Shown here one piece after another: positions 1 through 8,786 of a DNA stretch of 64,000 nucleotides (its first letter is position 1; the number at the start of each line of letters is the position of its first letter). The DNA is from Shewanella colwelliana ATCC 39565 (lineage in GTDB: Bacteria > Pseudomonadota > Gammaproteobacteria > Enterobacterales > Shewanellaceae): positions 124,001 to 188,000 of the forward strand of contig NZ_JAEC01000008.1 of assembly GCF_000518705.1 (NCBI RefSeq). The letters are read 5' to 3'. The translations under genes were made by a program, and so were the position numbers. A model generated the notes under the pieces. The model saw nothing but the letters and a program-made list of their open reading frames with translations. It had not been told where the DNA came from and did no database searches.

Positions 1-1530
1 CATCCAATTGTCGACGACCAGAATAAACTCACACTTAGATTCATCTTGCAGGAGTTTCTCTGTCTTACGCACTTCAGAGTGTTGGTTAATCAGGGCATTA
101 CCACCGTAGTTGATGATCGCCTTGATGTCTGTGTCCAGCTTTCCGTCACCGTCATCATCAAGGTCGACGCCCTGCACACCATCGGCCAGTACTGTCATAT
201 TTTTACCGTCTTCAATGGCTTGAGTGAAGGTAAAGAATGAGATGGCTTTTTTAACTGGGTTTGCCCCTGTTGGCATAAAGGGCGCGTGTAGGAATGATCC
301 CTTACACAGGCCACCACAGTTAGTACCTGGCAGACCCAGTTGACCTAACAGGATAGGTAACATGTAGCCTGCGCGGGTGTTGTTTTCCCCTGCGGCTTGA
401 CGGTTCAGCGAGGCGGCAATTTGAATAAATGGCGCTCGAGCGGCTGCCAGCTCTCGAGCTAACTCGACAATAATGTGAGCTTCGATACCTGTGATGCGTG
501 CGGCCCACTCAGGCGTTTTAGCATTAACACCAGGGGTAGGGTCACCAACCGTAGCGTTATCGAGAATATAAGCTTTGTAGCTTTCTTCGTAGCCAACGCC
601 GGCAGGCATAGTTTTTTCATCATAGCCAACGCAGTATTTATCTAGGAAGGCTTGATTGACCTTATTGGTCGTGATCCACTCATAGGCAAGGGCTTCGAAC
701 AGTGCCGCATCGGTACCTGGGCGGATAGCGATCCACTGATCTTCTTTGCCTACGGCTGAGTCGGTATAGCGTGGGTCGATTAAAATGGTCTTAAAATTGT
801 TCTTTTGCTTTTGCATCAGGAAGTCATAGGCTTCGCCAGACCCGCTCATGCGGATCTCGGATGGGTTGTAACCGACCATCAGCACTAAGTCTGAGTTTTG
901 CATCTCTGACACGCTACTGCCTTGCCAGCCAGGGCCTGCTGAGCCGTAGGTTTGTCCCGCTGCTTCATAAATTTGTGACCAGCTATAGTCGCCATAGGCG
1001 TTAAGGTAACCGCCTTTAAGGTTCATTAAGCGATAAAGACACTGCTTACCCGAGAAGTGGTAACGCGCACCTGAGTTATAGGTGAAGTGAATCGATTCGT
1101 TACCGTATTGGTCTATAGTGCCCTGCAGTTTTTCGGCGACGAGATCCAAGGCTTCGTCCCAAGTGATACGTTCAAACTGGCCGCTACCGCGAGGGCCCAC
1201 ACGTTTCATTGGGTATTTCAGGCGATCGGGCGCATAGACGCGCTTTCTCAATGATCGGCCACGAAGACAGGCCCGCACATCATGGTCGCCATATTTATCG
1301 GTTGTCGTAAACTCTGATTCTACGCGGGTGATCACCCCATCAGTGGAGTAGACCTGTACTGGGCAGTTAGAGCCACAGTTAACCAGGCAAGCCGACCAGT
1401 TAAGGTTTTCACCAGCAACAGGTGGCTTAGGCGGTACCACTTCAACATCTTTTGAGCTTGAGTTACAGCCGGAAACCGTCGCTGCGCAACTAAGTGCGGC
1501 ACTCATTTTTAAGAAACTTCTGCGTTCCAT
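1..1530 (-). CDS. dmsA: DMSO reductase catalytic subunit DmsA (partial, C-terminal part outside the window)
   Basis: Molybdopterin oxidoreductase that reduces DMSO or a related S/N-oxide as terminal electron acceptor. I translated it from the start codon at 1530; about 510 N-terminal residues are present and the gene runs off the left edge (family length is about 800). The start MERRSFLKMSA is a twin-arginine signal and is followed by a lipobox-like VSGC, so a Tat-exported lipoprotein is likely. Four cysteines near residues 45-90 (CLVNC, SNC, ACLRG) fit the [4Fe-4S] site of the family, and a YS dipeptide near residue 190 fits the serine that ligates molybdenum. It is third in a leftward operon behind a decaheme cytochrome and an MtrB-like porin, as in the Shewanella dmsEFAB cluster. 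That context indicates extracellular respiration through the outer membrane. DMSO as substrate is inferred from context. Confidence 0.88.
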   Translation of the reverse strand, partial: MERRSFLKMSAALSCAATVSGCNSSSKDVEVVPPKPPVAGENLNWSACLVNCGSNCPVQVYSTDGVITRVESEFTTTDKYGDHDVRACLRGRSLRKRVYAPDRLKYPMKRVGPRGSGQFERITWDEALDLVAEKLQGTIDQYGNESIHFTYNSGARYHFSGKQCLYRLMNLKGGYLNAYGDYSWSQIYEAAGQTYGSAGPGWQGSSVSEMQNSDLVLMVGYNPSEIRMSGSGEAYDFLMQKQKNNFKTILIDPRYTDSAVGKEDQWIAIRPGTDAALFEALAYEWITTNKVNQAFLDKYCVGYDEKTMPAGVGYEESYKAYILDNATVGDPTPGVNAKTPEWAARITGIEAHIIVELARELAAARAPFIQIAASLNRQAAGENNTRAGYMLPILLGQLGLPGTNCGGLCKGSFLHAPFMPTGANPVKKAISFFTFTQAIEDGKNMTVLADGVQGVDLDDDGDGKLDTDIKAIINYGGNALINQHSEVRKTEKLLQDESKCEFILVVDNWM

Positions 1531-1570
1531 TATTTTATCCTCATTGCAGTTATGGTTAGCACTGTTTGCA

Positions 1571-3577
1571 TTAGCGCAGTTGGTAGCTAAACGACAACAT
1601 CACTTGGTGCGCGTTATAGTTATGGTTCAGGTCGCCTAAGGTGGTGAGTCCCGGAACGGTATCGACATCAATTTGCGCGTGATCGGTGTCGTAGTAGCGC
1701 TCATACTGGTAAGCCAGTTTTAACGCCATCTCTTCACTCAATGCATACTTCGCATGTAGCTTGAGGCTATGGTTGAAAGAGGTGTAATCCCCCTGCGGCG
1801 TGGTGACGTCGTAGATGATTAACGTGTCGCTGGTGGAGTTTGCGAACAGATAGTCACCGCCCAAGCTGAGCTTGTCTTCCATTAGCCCGGTATAGGTGAA
1901 ACCAGCGCCAAGGTTGATAAACTCATCTTGGATATCGGCGGACCAATCTGGGGTTGAGAAGCTCTGACTGCCAGCTTGGTTGGAGTCGATCCACTGCTGA
2001 CCAGCAAAGGCATAACCTGACAGATGCTCATTGAACTGAAGCCCAAGGTTGATGTCATAGCCGTAATCTTCTGATTCGGTCAGACCCAGTTGCGTTTCGT
2101 CATAATCATCTTTGGCGTAGCGAGCGGTCATATCTAGACTGAGCCACGAAGTTGGAGTGTGATTAAACTTGGCTTCGAAGGCGGTACGCTTTCTGTCAGC
2201 CAGATAATATTTCCGTAGCAAGGGGTTAGATTCAGATGACGTCAGTTCGCTGGTTTGATATTCGCTGCCGCCACGATTACCCAGGCTGGCTTTAAACTTA
2301 AGCTTGATATCATCCAATGCACGCACATTGAGTTTCGCCCATAAGACGTCATCATGGGTCTGCTCTCGGTCGCCATGACTGCGCTCTATCTCTTTGCGGT
2401 CAAAGCCGGCTTGCAGGCGATAGTCGCTGTTGAAGCGATAACTGGCATTAACTTTGACGCCGCGACGCTCGGTGTCCAGAGGTACATTTTGCTTAAATGC
2501 GCCCGTGATGCCGTTAACTTCAAATTGTGCGAACTCCCATACCGAGCCTTTGTTGTCGCGCTTGCTGTAATCGACACTGCCGCCGAGTCTAAACTTGTTA
2601 CTCAACAGCGAGGTGACTGACAGCTTGCCATCTAAAGTCTCGACCTCTCCATCCCAGTTTTGTATTGGATTACCAGACATCTGGATCAAATCATCGTCCT
2701 GTATCATCTTACCTGATGCCAGACGGCCACTTACGACGGTGCGGCTCACCTGATATTGACTCGACAGGCTAATTTGATGAGCCTGATTGTCAGGCGCTGG
2801 CGAAAAGACGTCATACAGATAGGGAAGGCTCAAAGCAGCGATATCGTTTTTGTACTGACTGACGAAATAATTCAGGTTTGTAGTCCAACTATCGCCTGAG
2901 AATGACAGCCCCGCGGTGAGGTTATCTGTGTTGGCATCGACAGGCAGACCGAAATTAACTGGACGCGGCGTGACCATACTGCTGCTCTGATAACCGGTTT
3001 TATTCTCGTGGTCATAACGCACATAAGCTTGATAGAAATCCCGGCCATAACTCAGACCCAAGCCAGCTTTGTTTCTCTGCAGGGAGAGCTCCTGGGTCTG
3101 AGTATGTTCACTCGGTGTTAGTACGCCATCTTGGTACCATAACTGACTGAGTGCATCGCCTGACTGATAACTGGTCAGTTGTTGATAATCGGCTGTTATC
3201 TCATAGCGGCCGGATTTGCCCGCTTCTAGGTGAGCGAAGCCGTTATCCAGACCTAGCTGGTGTGCCTGAAACTTAGCCTTATAGCCTGCTCCATCTTGAT
3301 AATTGAGGTCGGCATCCACACTGGCATTAGCGCCGTCGTTGTCGGTACCGAACGCATTACCGGAGTGAATGTCATCGCTTTCGATATAGGCGGCGTTGAA
3401 TCCGATTGTGCCGGTATAGCCCTCGACTTGCGGGCAGCGCTTGCACTGAAATACTTCCAGTCTAACGGTACTGGTATTGGCCTTGTTCACGCCAAAGTCA
3501 GCCGCCACTGCAGTGCCTGTTACCGCGCCTGATATCGCGAGAAGTGATAACGTGATGAGGTTAAATTTGAATCTCAT
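1571..3577 (-). CDS. dmsF: MtrB-family outer-membrane beta-barrel of the DMSO reductase cluster (DmsF-like)
   Basis: Outer-membrane porin-like sheath that holds a decaheme cytochrome so that electrons can cross the outer membrane. The 668-residue protein has a signal peptide (residues 1 to about 25, ending AVA) and an N-terminal CKRC motif near residue 45, a hallmark of MtrB/PioB proteins. Many alternating amphipathic strands follow, ending in an aromatic/polar strand (SFSYQLR) typical of the last beta-strand of outer-membrane proteins. Its length fits MtrB homologues (about 650-700). It lies 15 bases after the cytochrome gene and 40 bases before dmsA, so all three are probably one transcript. 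The assignment to Dms rather than Mtr rests on the adjacent dmsA. Confidence 0.88.
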   Translation of the reverse strand: MRFKFNLITLSLLAISGAVTGTAVAADFGVNKANTSTVRLEVFQCKRCPQVEGYTGTIGFNAAYIESDDIHSGNAFGTDNDGANASVDADLNYQDGAGYKAKFQAHQLGLDNGFAHLEAGKSGRYEITADYQQLTSYQSGDALSQLWYQDGVLTPSEHTQTQELSLQRNKAGLGLSYGRDFYQAYVRYDHENKTGYQSSSMVTPRPVNFGLPVDANTDNLTAGLSFSGDSWTTNLNYFVSQYKNDIAALSLPYLYDVFSPAPDNQAHQISLSSQYQVSRTVVSGRLASGKMIQDDDLIQMSGNPIQNWDGEVETLDGKLSVTSLLSNKFRLGGSVDYSKRDNKGSVWEFAQFEVNGITGAFKQNVPLDTERRGVKVNASYRFNSDYRLQAGFDRKEIERSHGDREQTHDDVLWAKLNVRALDDIKLKFKASLGNRGGSEYQTSELTSSESNPLLRKYYLADRKRTAFEAKFNHTPTSWLSLDMTARYAKDDYDETQLGLTESEDYGYDINLGLQFNEHLSGYAFAGQQWIDSNQAGSQSFSTPDWSADIQDEFINLGAGFTYTGLMEDKLSLGGDYLFANSTSDTLIIYDVTTPQGDYTSFNHSLKLHAKYALSEEMALKLAYQYERYYDTDHAQIDVDTVPGLTTLGDLNHNYNAHQVMLSFSYQLR

Positions 3578-3592
3578 TTGAATTACTCCTTG

Positions 3593-4546
3593 TTAGCGCT
3601 GCAGCTTGCTGCCAGCTGGATGATTGGAGCCATGGATCTGGCTATGGCAGTTGAGACAACTCTTACCGCCGCCAAAGGCGTCACTTCCACCTTGCTGCAC
3701 GACACGACTTGCATGGCCATCATCCATATGGCATTGCTGACACAGCTGCGGCGCTCTATGGGTAAGCATGGCTTCATTCACGCTGCCATGGGGGTTATGG
3801 CAGTTAGCACAATTTTCAGTGACTGGGGCATGCTCCCATAAAACAGGGCCGCGCTTCTCACCATGGCAGCTATAGCAGGTGTCATTGACAGTGGTGTGAT
3901 TCAGCGCGCTTTCACTCATAGAGCCATGTGGGTTATGGCAATCTATACAGGTCATTCGATCCCATTTCATCGGATGAGATGAGCGCTTATTCATGTCAGA
4001 TTTTTGCTGAGAGTGACAGGCGGTGCAGGTGTCGTTGACCGTGAGTCGATTCATGACTGGATCTTTGCCTGCGTGGATATTATGACAATCGCTGCAGGCC
4101 ACTTCGTCTAAATTATGGCTACTGCTATGCCATGCTATCTGCTTAGAATCGTTATGACACCCAAGACAGACGCTGTTCTGACTCTGGGCGGGCAGCTTGC
4201 TCTCTTGACCAAAGGCGATCATCGGTTCCTTGCCGCCTTTATTGTGTTTACCTAGCGGGCCATGACAGGCTTCGCACTGCAAGCCCGCCATAGGCGAATC
4301 CGGTTGGCTGGGATTGCCGTGTGCACCATCGAATATTGCCATGACCTTGTCATTTTTCTTATGACACATCAGGCAGGAGTCGGCCCCTTTTTTGGAGTAT
4401 TGACCCTGGGCAAATTTCTCCGCCAGTTGCTGCTCCAGTTGCTCACCAGTGAGTTGGTTCCAGGGGGCCGCCTGAACTGAGAGAGATAGGCACGCGAAAG
4501 CGAATATCCCACAAAGTAACTTAGTGATAATACATTTGTTCATCAT
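3593..4546 (-). CDS. dmsE: Periplasmic decaheme c-type cytochrome (DmsE/MtrA family)
   Basis: Carries electrons from the inner-membrane quinol oxidase side across the periplasm to the outer-membrane module. The 317-residue protein has a Sec signal peptide (residues 1 to about 26, ending VQA) and ten CXXCH heme-binding motifs, which I counted directly (from CLMCH near residue 60 to CLNCH near residue 300). Ten hemes and about 320 residues match MtrA/DmsE. It is the first gene of the leftward operon, followed by the MtrB-like barrel and dmsA. The start is the ATG at 4546, directly before the signal peptide. Confidence 0.92.
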   Translation of the reverse strand: MMNKCIITKLLCGIFAFACLSLSVQAAPWNQLTGEQLEQQLAEKFAQGQYSKKGADSCLMCHKKNDKVMAIFDGAHGNPSQPDSPMAGLQCEACHGPLGKHNKGGKEPMIAFGQESKLPAQSQNSVCLGCHNDSKQIAWHSSSHNLDEVACSDCHNIHAGKDPVMNRLTVNDTCTACHSQQKSDMNKRSSHPMKWDRMTCIDCHNPHGSMSESALNHTTVNDTCYSCHGEKRGPVLWEHAPVTENCANCHNPHGSVNEAMLTHRAPQLCQQCHMDDGHASRVVQQGGSDAFGGGKSCLNCHSQIHGSNHPAGSKLQR

Positions 4547-5351
4547 CTTGGCCTTACGGTTATTTATTTTATGGTTCGGTGGTATTTGTGTTAATTAATT
4601 CACCTTTAAATTGTAGGGTGATAATTGGAATGTAGAAAGGTATTACTAAAGAGGTATTTGTGGAATTGTGGTTGTTATTTTAAAAAAAAGTTAAATGTGA
4701 TCGAGATCTTTGTTTTTAGCCTACTTATTTAGTTGGCTTTAATGTATTTTGTAACCTGCTTGTGTTTGCGTAATTAATTGTTTTTGTTTGGTTTGTTTTT
4801 TGTTTTTTCTGGTGGGTATAATTGGATTTATTATTTTTAGGTATAAATGATAACCTTTTGAGTTTGTGGTTTTTTATTAACGTATTCTATGGCTATTAAT
4901 ATTTATTAATTGCTTTATCGCTCCCGTTAATATATTTTCACTTTTTGTTAATTAAATTGTTTATTTTTTCATGTTCTTTAATATATATTTTAATTAGTTT
5001 TTTAATTTCAGGTTTAAATTGCTGTTATGTTAGTTGGTCGCCAATGAACCATTATAGCTATCGCGGCTCTAAACCTGAGTTGTAAACGCGCTATGATAGT
5101 TAGCCAGGGCTAGTGCGAAGCTGCTCAGCAGATGCATGCCCTTGTTAACTAGCCATAACTGCACGGAAAAAAGCAATGGCAAGCAGAATAATTACGTGAC
5201 GGAGGCGTTGGTTGAGCTGTGGTTGTCTGTAGCGGCAAGGGGCGAGGTTTGCTCAAGATCAACTTAGGGGCTACTCATCTTCGCTACCGCTATCAAAGCG
5301 TTGCAATAGCCCTTACACTGCTTACAGATTCATTACATTGGATAACCTTTG
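4547..5351. other. Long AT-rich intergenic region
   Basis: About 800 bases between the divergent dmsE and CoA-transferase genes. The part from 4600 to 5020 is very AT-rich with T-runs; from about 5030 the composition returns to the chromosomal average. I found no credible coding frame or RNA gene. Promoters for both flanking genes must lie here. Confidence 0.6.
4694..4713. promoter_or_regulatory. Possible CRP/EtrA-type site upstream of the dms operon
   Basis: TGTGATCGAGATCTTT has a perfect left CRP half-site and a partial right half; it can also be read as a partial FNR/EtrA box (TGAT-N4-ATC). It lies about 150 bases before dmsE. CRP and EtrA are known regulators of anaerobic respiration genes in Shewanella. 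The match is imperfect, so this is only a candidate. Confidence 0.35.
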
Positions 5352-6638
5352 ATGGCACCCATTATCTGTAACACGGCTCTAGAAGCTGTGTCGTTAATCG
5401 AAAGTGGCGAGACCTTATGGACTCACTCTATGGGCGCGACGCCTAAGCTGTTGCTCGATGCGTTAGCCCAACATGCCTTAACTATTCAAGATTTGACCCT
5501 GTTACAACTGCATACTGAGTGTGCAGAGTCTCTGAGTGATCCAAGATTAAAAGGTCACATTCGTCACCGTTGTTTCTTCGGCGGCTTACCCACACGCCTT
5601 CTGCTACAGCAAGGTGATGCCGACTACGTACCAATATTCCTATCTGAGGTGCCAAAGTTGTTTCGGTCTGGCGAGCAACCAATCGATACCGCGATCGTCC
5701 AAGTCTCACCACCTGACAAGCATGGTATTTGTTCATTAGGGATCTCAGTTGAGGCCACTTTAGCCGCGTGCCAGATGGCGAAAAAGATCATCGCTCACAT
5801 CAACCCTATGATGCCGCGCACCCATGGTGATGGTTTTATTCATTACAACAAGTTTGCTGCGGTTTATGAGCAGAGTATGCCGTTGCCACAACATCCACTC
5901 GCTGCGAGCGATGCCACTAGTCTGGCGATAGGTCAAAATGTGGCAAAACTAGTGCGTGATGGCGACTGTCTACAGATGGGAATAGGTGCGATTCCCGACG
6001 CCGTGCTTTCTTGTTTAACTGAGCATAAAGATCTTGGTATTCATACAGAGCTGTTTTCCGATGGCGTATTGAATCTGGTCGAACTTGGGGTGATCAACAA
6101 TAGCCGCAAGAAAGTGCATCCAGGCAAGTTGGTCACTGGGTTCGCGCTAGGAAGTCAGCGTCTTTATGACTATGTGGATGACAACCCATCGGTGATATTT
6201 ATGGATATTGAACAGGTTAATGACACCTCGATTATCCGAAAAAACCCCAATGTGATGGCAATTAACTCGGCGCTGCAAGTGGACATCTCTGGGCAGATCT
6301 GTGCCGACTCGCTCGGTACGCGCATCTATTCTGGCGTGGGGGGCCAAATGGACTTTATTCGTGGTGCAGGCCTCTCTGAAGGCGGCCGCTCGGTGATTGC
6401 ACTGCCAAGCACCGCTGCGCGGGGAAGTGTCTCACGTATCACAACCGTCTTATCACCCGGTGCCGGCGTGGTGACCACAAGGGTCCATGTGCATTACATC
6501 GTCACCGAATATGGCATCGCCAACTTGCGTGGTAAATCACTGCGAGAGCGTGCCCGCGCGCTAATCGACATCGCACACCCTGATTTCAGAGAGCAGCTTT
6601 GCCAAGAGACCTTCGATATGTGGGGGCTCACGGTGTAG
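5352..6638 (+). CDS. Acetyl-CoA hydrolase / CoA-transferase family protein
   Basis: Class I CoA-transferase-fold enzyme of the acetyl-CoA hydrolase / 4-hydroxybutyrate CoA-transferase group, about 428 residues, cytoplasmic. The family uses a catalytic glutamate; here it is probably the Glu in HTELFSDG near residue 233. The CoA-site glycine motif SGVGGQMDF (near residue 335) and the C-terminal YIVTEYGIANLRGKS stretch are typical. I prefer the ATG at 5352 to the TTG one codon earlier; the ribosome site is weak. It is a single gene behind a long spacer and ends in a strong terminator at 6658-6684. Which acyl-CoA and acceptor it uses cannot be told from sequence. Before the island entered, it would have been convergent with yicC. 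Confidence 0.82.
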   Translation: MAPIICNTALEAVSLIESGETLWTHSMGATPKLLLDALAQHALTIQDLTLLQLHTECAESLSDPRLKGHIRHRCFFGGLPTRLLLQQGDADYVPIFLSEVPKLFRSGEQPIDTAIVQVSPPDKHGICSLGISVEATLAACQMAKKIIAHINPMMPRTHGDGFIHYNKFAAVYEQSMPLPQHPLAASDATSLAIGQNVAKLVRDGDCLQMGIGAIPDAVLSCLTEHKDLGIHTELFSDGVLNLVELGVINNSRKKVHPGKLVTGFALGSQRLYDYVDDNPSVIFMDIEQVNDTSIIRKNPNVMAINSALQVDISGQICADSLGTRIYSGVGGQMDFIRGAGLSEGGRSVIALPSTAARGSVSRITTVLSPGAGVVTTRVHVHYIVTEYGIANLRGKSLRERARALIDIAHPDFREQLCQETFDMWGLTV

Positions 6639-6657
6639 CTTTACTGCATCTAAAACG

Positions 6658-6684
6658 AAAAAAGCCTCAATATGAGGCTTTTTT
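6658..6684. terminator. Rho-independent terminator after the CoA-transferase gene (bidirectional)
   Basis: A 12-base stem (AAAAAAGCCTCA / TGAGGCTTTTTT) with a 3-base loop and T-run on both strands. It probably served both the CoA-transferase gene and yicC before the island separated them. Confidence 0.9.
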
Positions 6685-6700
6685 ACTAAGAGTAGAGGGT

Positions 6701-6720
6701 TACTCAACGTTCTGGATCTG
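6701..6720 (-). other. Left attachment site (displaced yicC tail)
   Basis: On the minus strand this reads CAG-ATC-CAG-AAC-GTT-GAG-TAA, the last six yicC codons plus stop, next to the chromosomal terminator at 6658-6684. It is the original yicC end, pushed 23.6 kb away by the island. The 14-base core is identical to that in yicC. Confidence 0.88.
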
Positions 6721-6793
6721 AATGTTGGTGTAAATGCTATTACCCTATTAAATTAGTATCTTATGGTGTATGTCAGTGGCCTGGCATTTAGTT

Positions 6794-6818
6794 TGGTCAC
6801 CAATTTGGTCACCACTTA
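6794..6818. repeat. Tandem TTGGTCACCA repeat, left end of island
   Basis: Two copies of TGGTCACCA followed by CTTA. A near-identical block lies at 30171-30196 at the other island end in the same orientation. Its last bases form the stop codon of the EVE-HNH gene. Probable integrase arm-type binding sites. Confidence 0.7.
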
Positions 6819-8150
6819 GTCTGTGTCTTTAACCTGCTTCTTATGGAATATCTGTCTATGGTGTTCCATATAAGTCTGCTGTCTATTAGTTAGGTAGTAA
6901 GTCTTCTTGATATCGATCCCCCATGACTCTATAACGGAGTCGCTCAAAGAGGCAGATACTAAGATTTTTCCCTGCTTAGAAAAAGTAATAAGGTGACGAT
7001 CAAATAACTTATCGATATGGGGTGATAGCAGTAAGCCATTATGGCCATCAAGTTTTTCATCATCATTAGACTCTTTCCAGGACTTGGTATGGCTTGCTAT
7101 CAGTATCTTTGGCTCATGATCTTCGACACCGGTTACAACACACTTACCGCCGCAAACTTTTGAGAGCTGGTCTCTGTAATATGATTGGCCATACCTAACT
7201 TCAGTTGTTGCTGTTCCAGTTGTCTTTGATGGTTTATTTCGGTAACCAGGACCAGGTTTTGGATATACAGCTAACTTCTCGTTGGACGTCATTGTCGATA
7301 AAATAAAATGACCTTTTTCATCTGCAATTTTTTCGAACCAAAGAGTATCTTCATCGACTGATAACTTCTTAAGTGCCAGGGCAGCCTTAACTGTGTAAAG
7401 CTGTAATACATGCCTGCCGTCGGGCTTATGCTTTAAAGTACCAGATTCCAGCTTACCGTTTATATGGATGGTTATAGGTTTACTTTCACCTTTTGGAATT
7501 TTATCTTCTGAAAAGAACCCGGTGATCTCTTTCGGTATCCCAGTTGAAGCTTCTAACTGCAATGTCTTATCAACTGTTTTTATAGCGACATCGTCACTTC
7601 TACATTCCCAGCTATTGCCTGCCAAAAATGGGTAATCATTAGTAGTGCTGCTATCGGGTGTTGCTTGAGGCTTGGTTAATTCTCTGCCTTGCTCCATGCC
7701 TGGAAGGCTAAGCAGGAATTTACCTGCATCACTAGGAAGTGAAATAGCATATTGCTGACAAAAATCTAGATTCTTGTTAAGAAGTTTTGGGGTACAGTTA
7801 CTATTGAACTGTTCAAAAAATTCATGCTTGAAGCTGCTTGCCGGTATATTCTTTGAGAGTTTGATAACATCAACCTCTACGAGGTTTCCTTTGTTCTTCC
7901 ATTGATCAAACTTACGGCTCTTAGGGCGAGGTGATGGTGATGCGTCTGATGTTGCTATAGCAATGTATATGATATTTTGGTTTCGATTGCAGAAAATGAT
8001 ATCTCCGCGCTTTATATTTGGTACTTCAAGCCAGCCTGCACTTTTTTTGAGAGTGCCTTGCTCGTCATGGTACGGTTGTGGCGCCCACAAGATCCCTTGC
8101 TCAAGGACTTCTTTGTAAGAAATACCCACATTCACCCAATAAAAACTCAT
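6816..8150 (-). CDS. EVE-HNH endonuclease (type IV-like, modification-dependent restriction)
   Basis: Probable DNA endonuclease of 444 residues. Residues 1 to about 130 resemble an EVE/PUA-fold domain (YWVNVGISYKEVLEQG, WAP, KRGDIIF, SPRPKS), known in other proteins to bind modified cytosines. Residues about 310-425 resemble an HNH_2 nuclease domain: RYGQSYYRDQL, CVVTG, ILIASHTKSW, DGHNGLLLSPHIDKLFD, with the key His in SHTKSW and Asn-Gly in HNGL. The middle part is not recognised. The same EVE-HNH layout is known in type IV restriction enzymes against 5-methyl- or 5-hydroxymethyl-cytosine DNA. Function is inferred from this architecture. It is the outermost island gene, transcribed toward the left end, with no methylase partner beside it, as expected for type IV. 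Confidence 0.8.
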   Translation of the reverse strand: MSFYWVNVGISYKEVLEQGILWAPQPYHDEQGTLKKSAGWLEVPNIKRGDIIFCNRNQNIIYIAIATSDASPSPRPKSRKFDQWKNKGNLVEVDVIKLSKNIPASSFKHEFFEQFNSNCTPKLLNKNLDFCQQYAISLPSDAGKFLLSLPGMEQGRELTKPQATPDSSTTNDYPFLAGNSWECRSDDVAIKTVDKTLQLEASTGIPKEITGFFSEDKIPKGESKPITIHINGKLESGTLKHKPDGRHVLQLYTVKAALALKKLSVDEDTLWFEKIADEKGHFILSTMTSNEKLAVYPKPGPGYRNKPSKTTGTATTEVRYGQSYYRDQLSKVCGGKCVVTGVEDHEPKILIASHTKSWKESNDDEKLDGHNGLLLSPHIDKLFDRHLITFSKQGKILVSASLSDSVIESWGIDIKKTYYLTNRQQTYMEHHRQIFHKKQVKDTD

Positions 8151-8359
8151 TCTTACCTCCCTTTATGTCCTTATAAACCTGTCCATGAATACATGACGAT
8201 GAACCGGACAGGTAAGATGGCTATAACATGATATCTGTGTTATTAAAAAGACTATAACATCCCTTTTAAAGTAATTTCATCAAGTGGTTAGTTGTATTGA
8301 GTGTTATTGGGGTTTTTGTGTCATTCATTGGGGCATACTAGGTTGAGGAGCTTTTTTAG

Positions 8360-8746
8360 GTGGAAATTATTAAAGTATCAATGTTTGCTAAGGGTGGGTT
8401 TGAAGTATTTGAAGTGACGTTAGAATCAATAGCGCCTGTTCTTGCTTTTGAAAAGCGGTTGCAAGCTCCTTGTATCGTAAGAGTTACCCCTGAAGAACTT
8501 TATGAATCTCTTAAACTGGTCTGTAATGGACAAACTCTCTTTGGGCATATTCCCTACTGCGCAAACTCTATGGATATGATTGCCACTCCGGTAAATATGC
8601 TTAACTTTCTACAAAGCCAAGGATATGAAGTGCGTGTATCGCCAGAATATGAGCAATGTAAAGTTGCAGATGAAATGCCCTTAACACAAGAACAAAAACG
8701 TGAAAAATTAGCTTTTGAGGCTGAACATGCTGGCGTGGTTTATTAA
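8360..8746 (+). CDS. Hypothetical protein, 128 aa
   Basis: Not recognised. The start is GTG at 8360, supported by a GAGGAG ribosome site at about 8346; an internal ATG lies seven codons on. The protein is small and acidic, with no signal peptide or membrane segment, and has a Lys/Glu-rich C-terminus (LTQEQKREKLAFEAEH). It stands alone, divergent from the EVE-HNH gene and convergent with the 528-residue gene. Codon use looks like a real gene. It may be an accessory of either neighbour, but nothing in the sequence shows this. Confidence 0.65.
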   Translation: MEIIKVSMFAKGGFEVFEVTLESIAPVLAFEKRLQAPCIVRVTPEELYESLKLVCNGQTLFGHIPYCANSMDMIATPVNMLNFLQSQGYEVRVSPEYEQCKVADEMPLTQEQKREKLAFEAEHAGVVY

Positions 8747-8786
8747 TCTTAGAAGTTAGCCAAGGGGAGTAACCCAGGCTAGGTAA

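Noticed and set aside
8751-8763. AGAAGTTAGCCAA repeated at 28069-28082, as possible transposon or cassette ends
   Set aside because: A 13-base match in a 24-kb region is expected by chance; no other end features.
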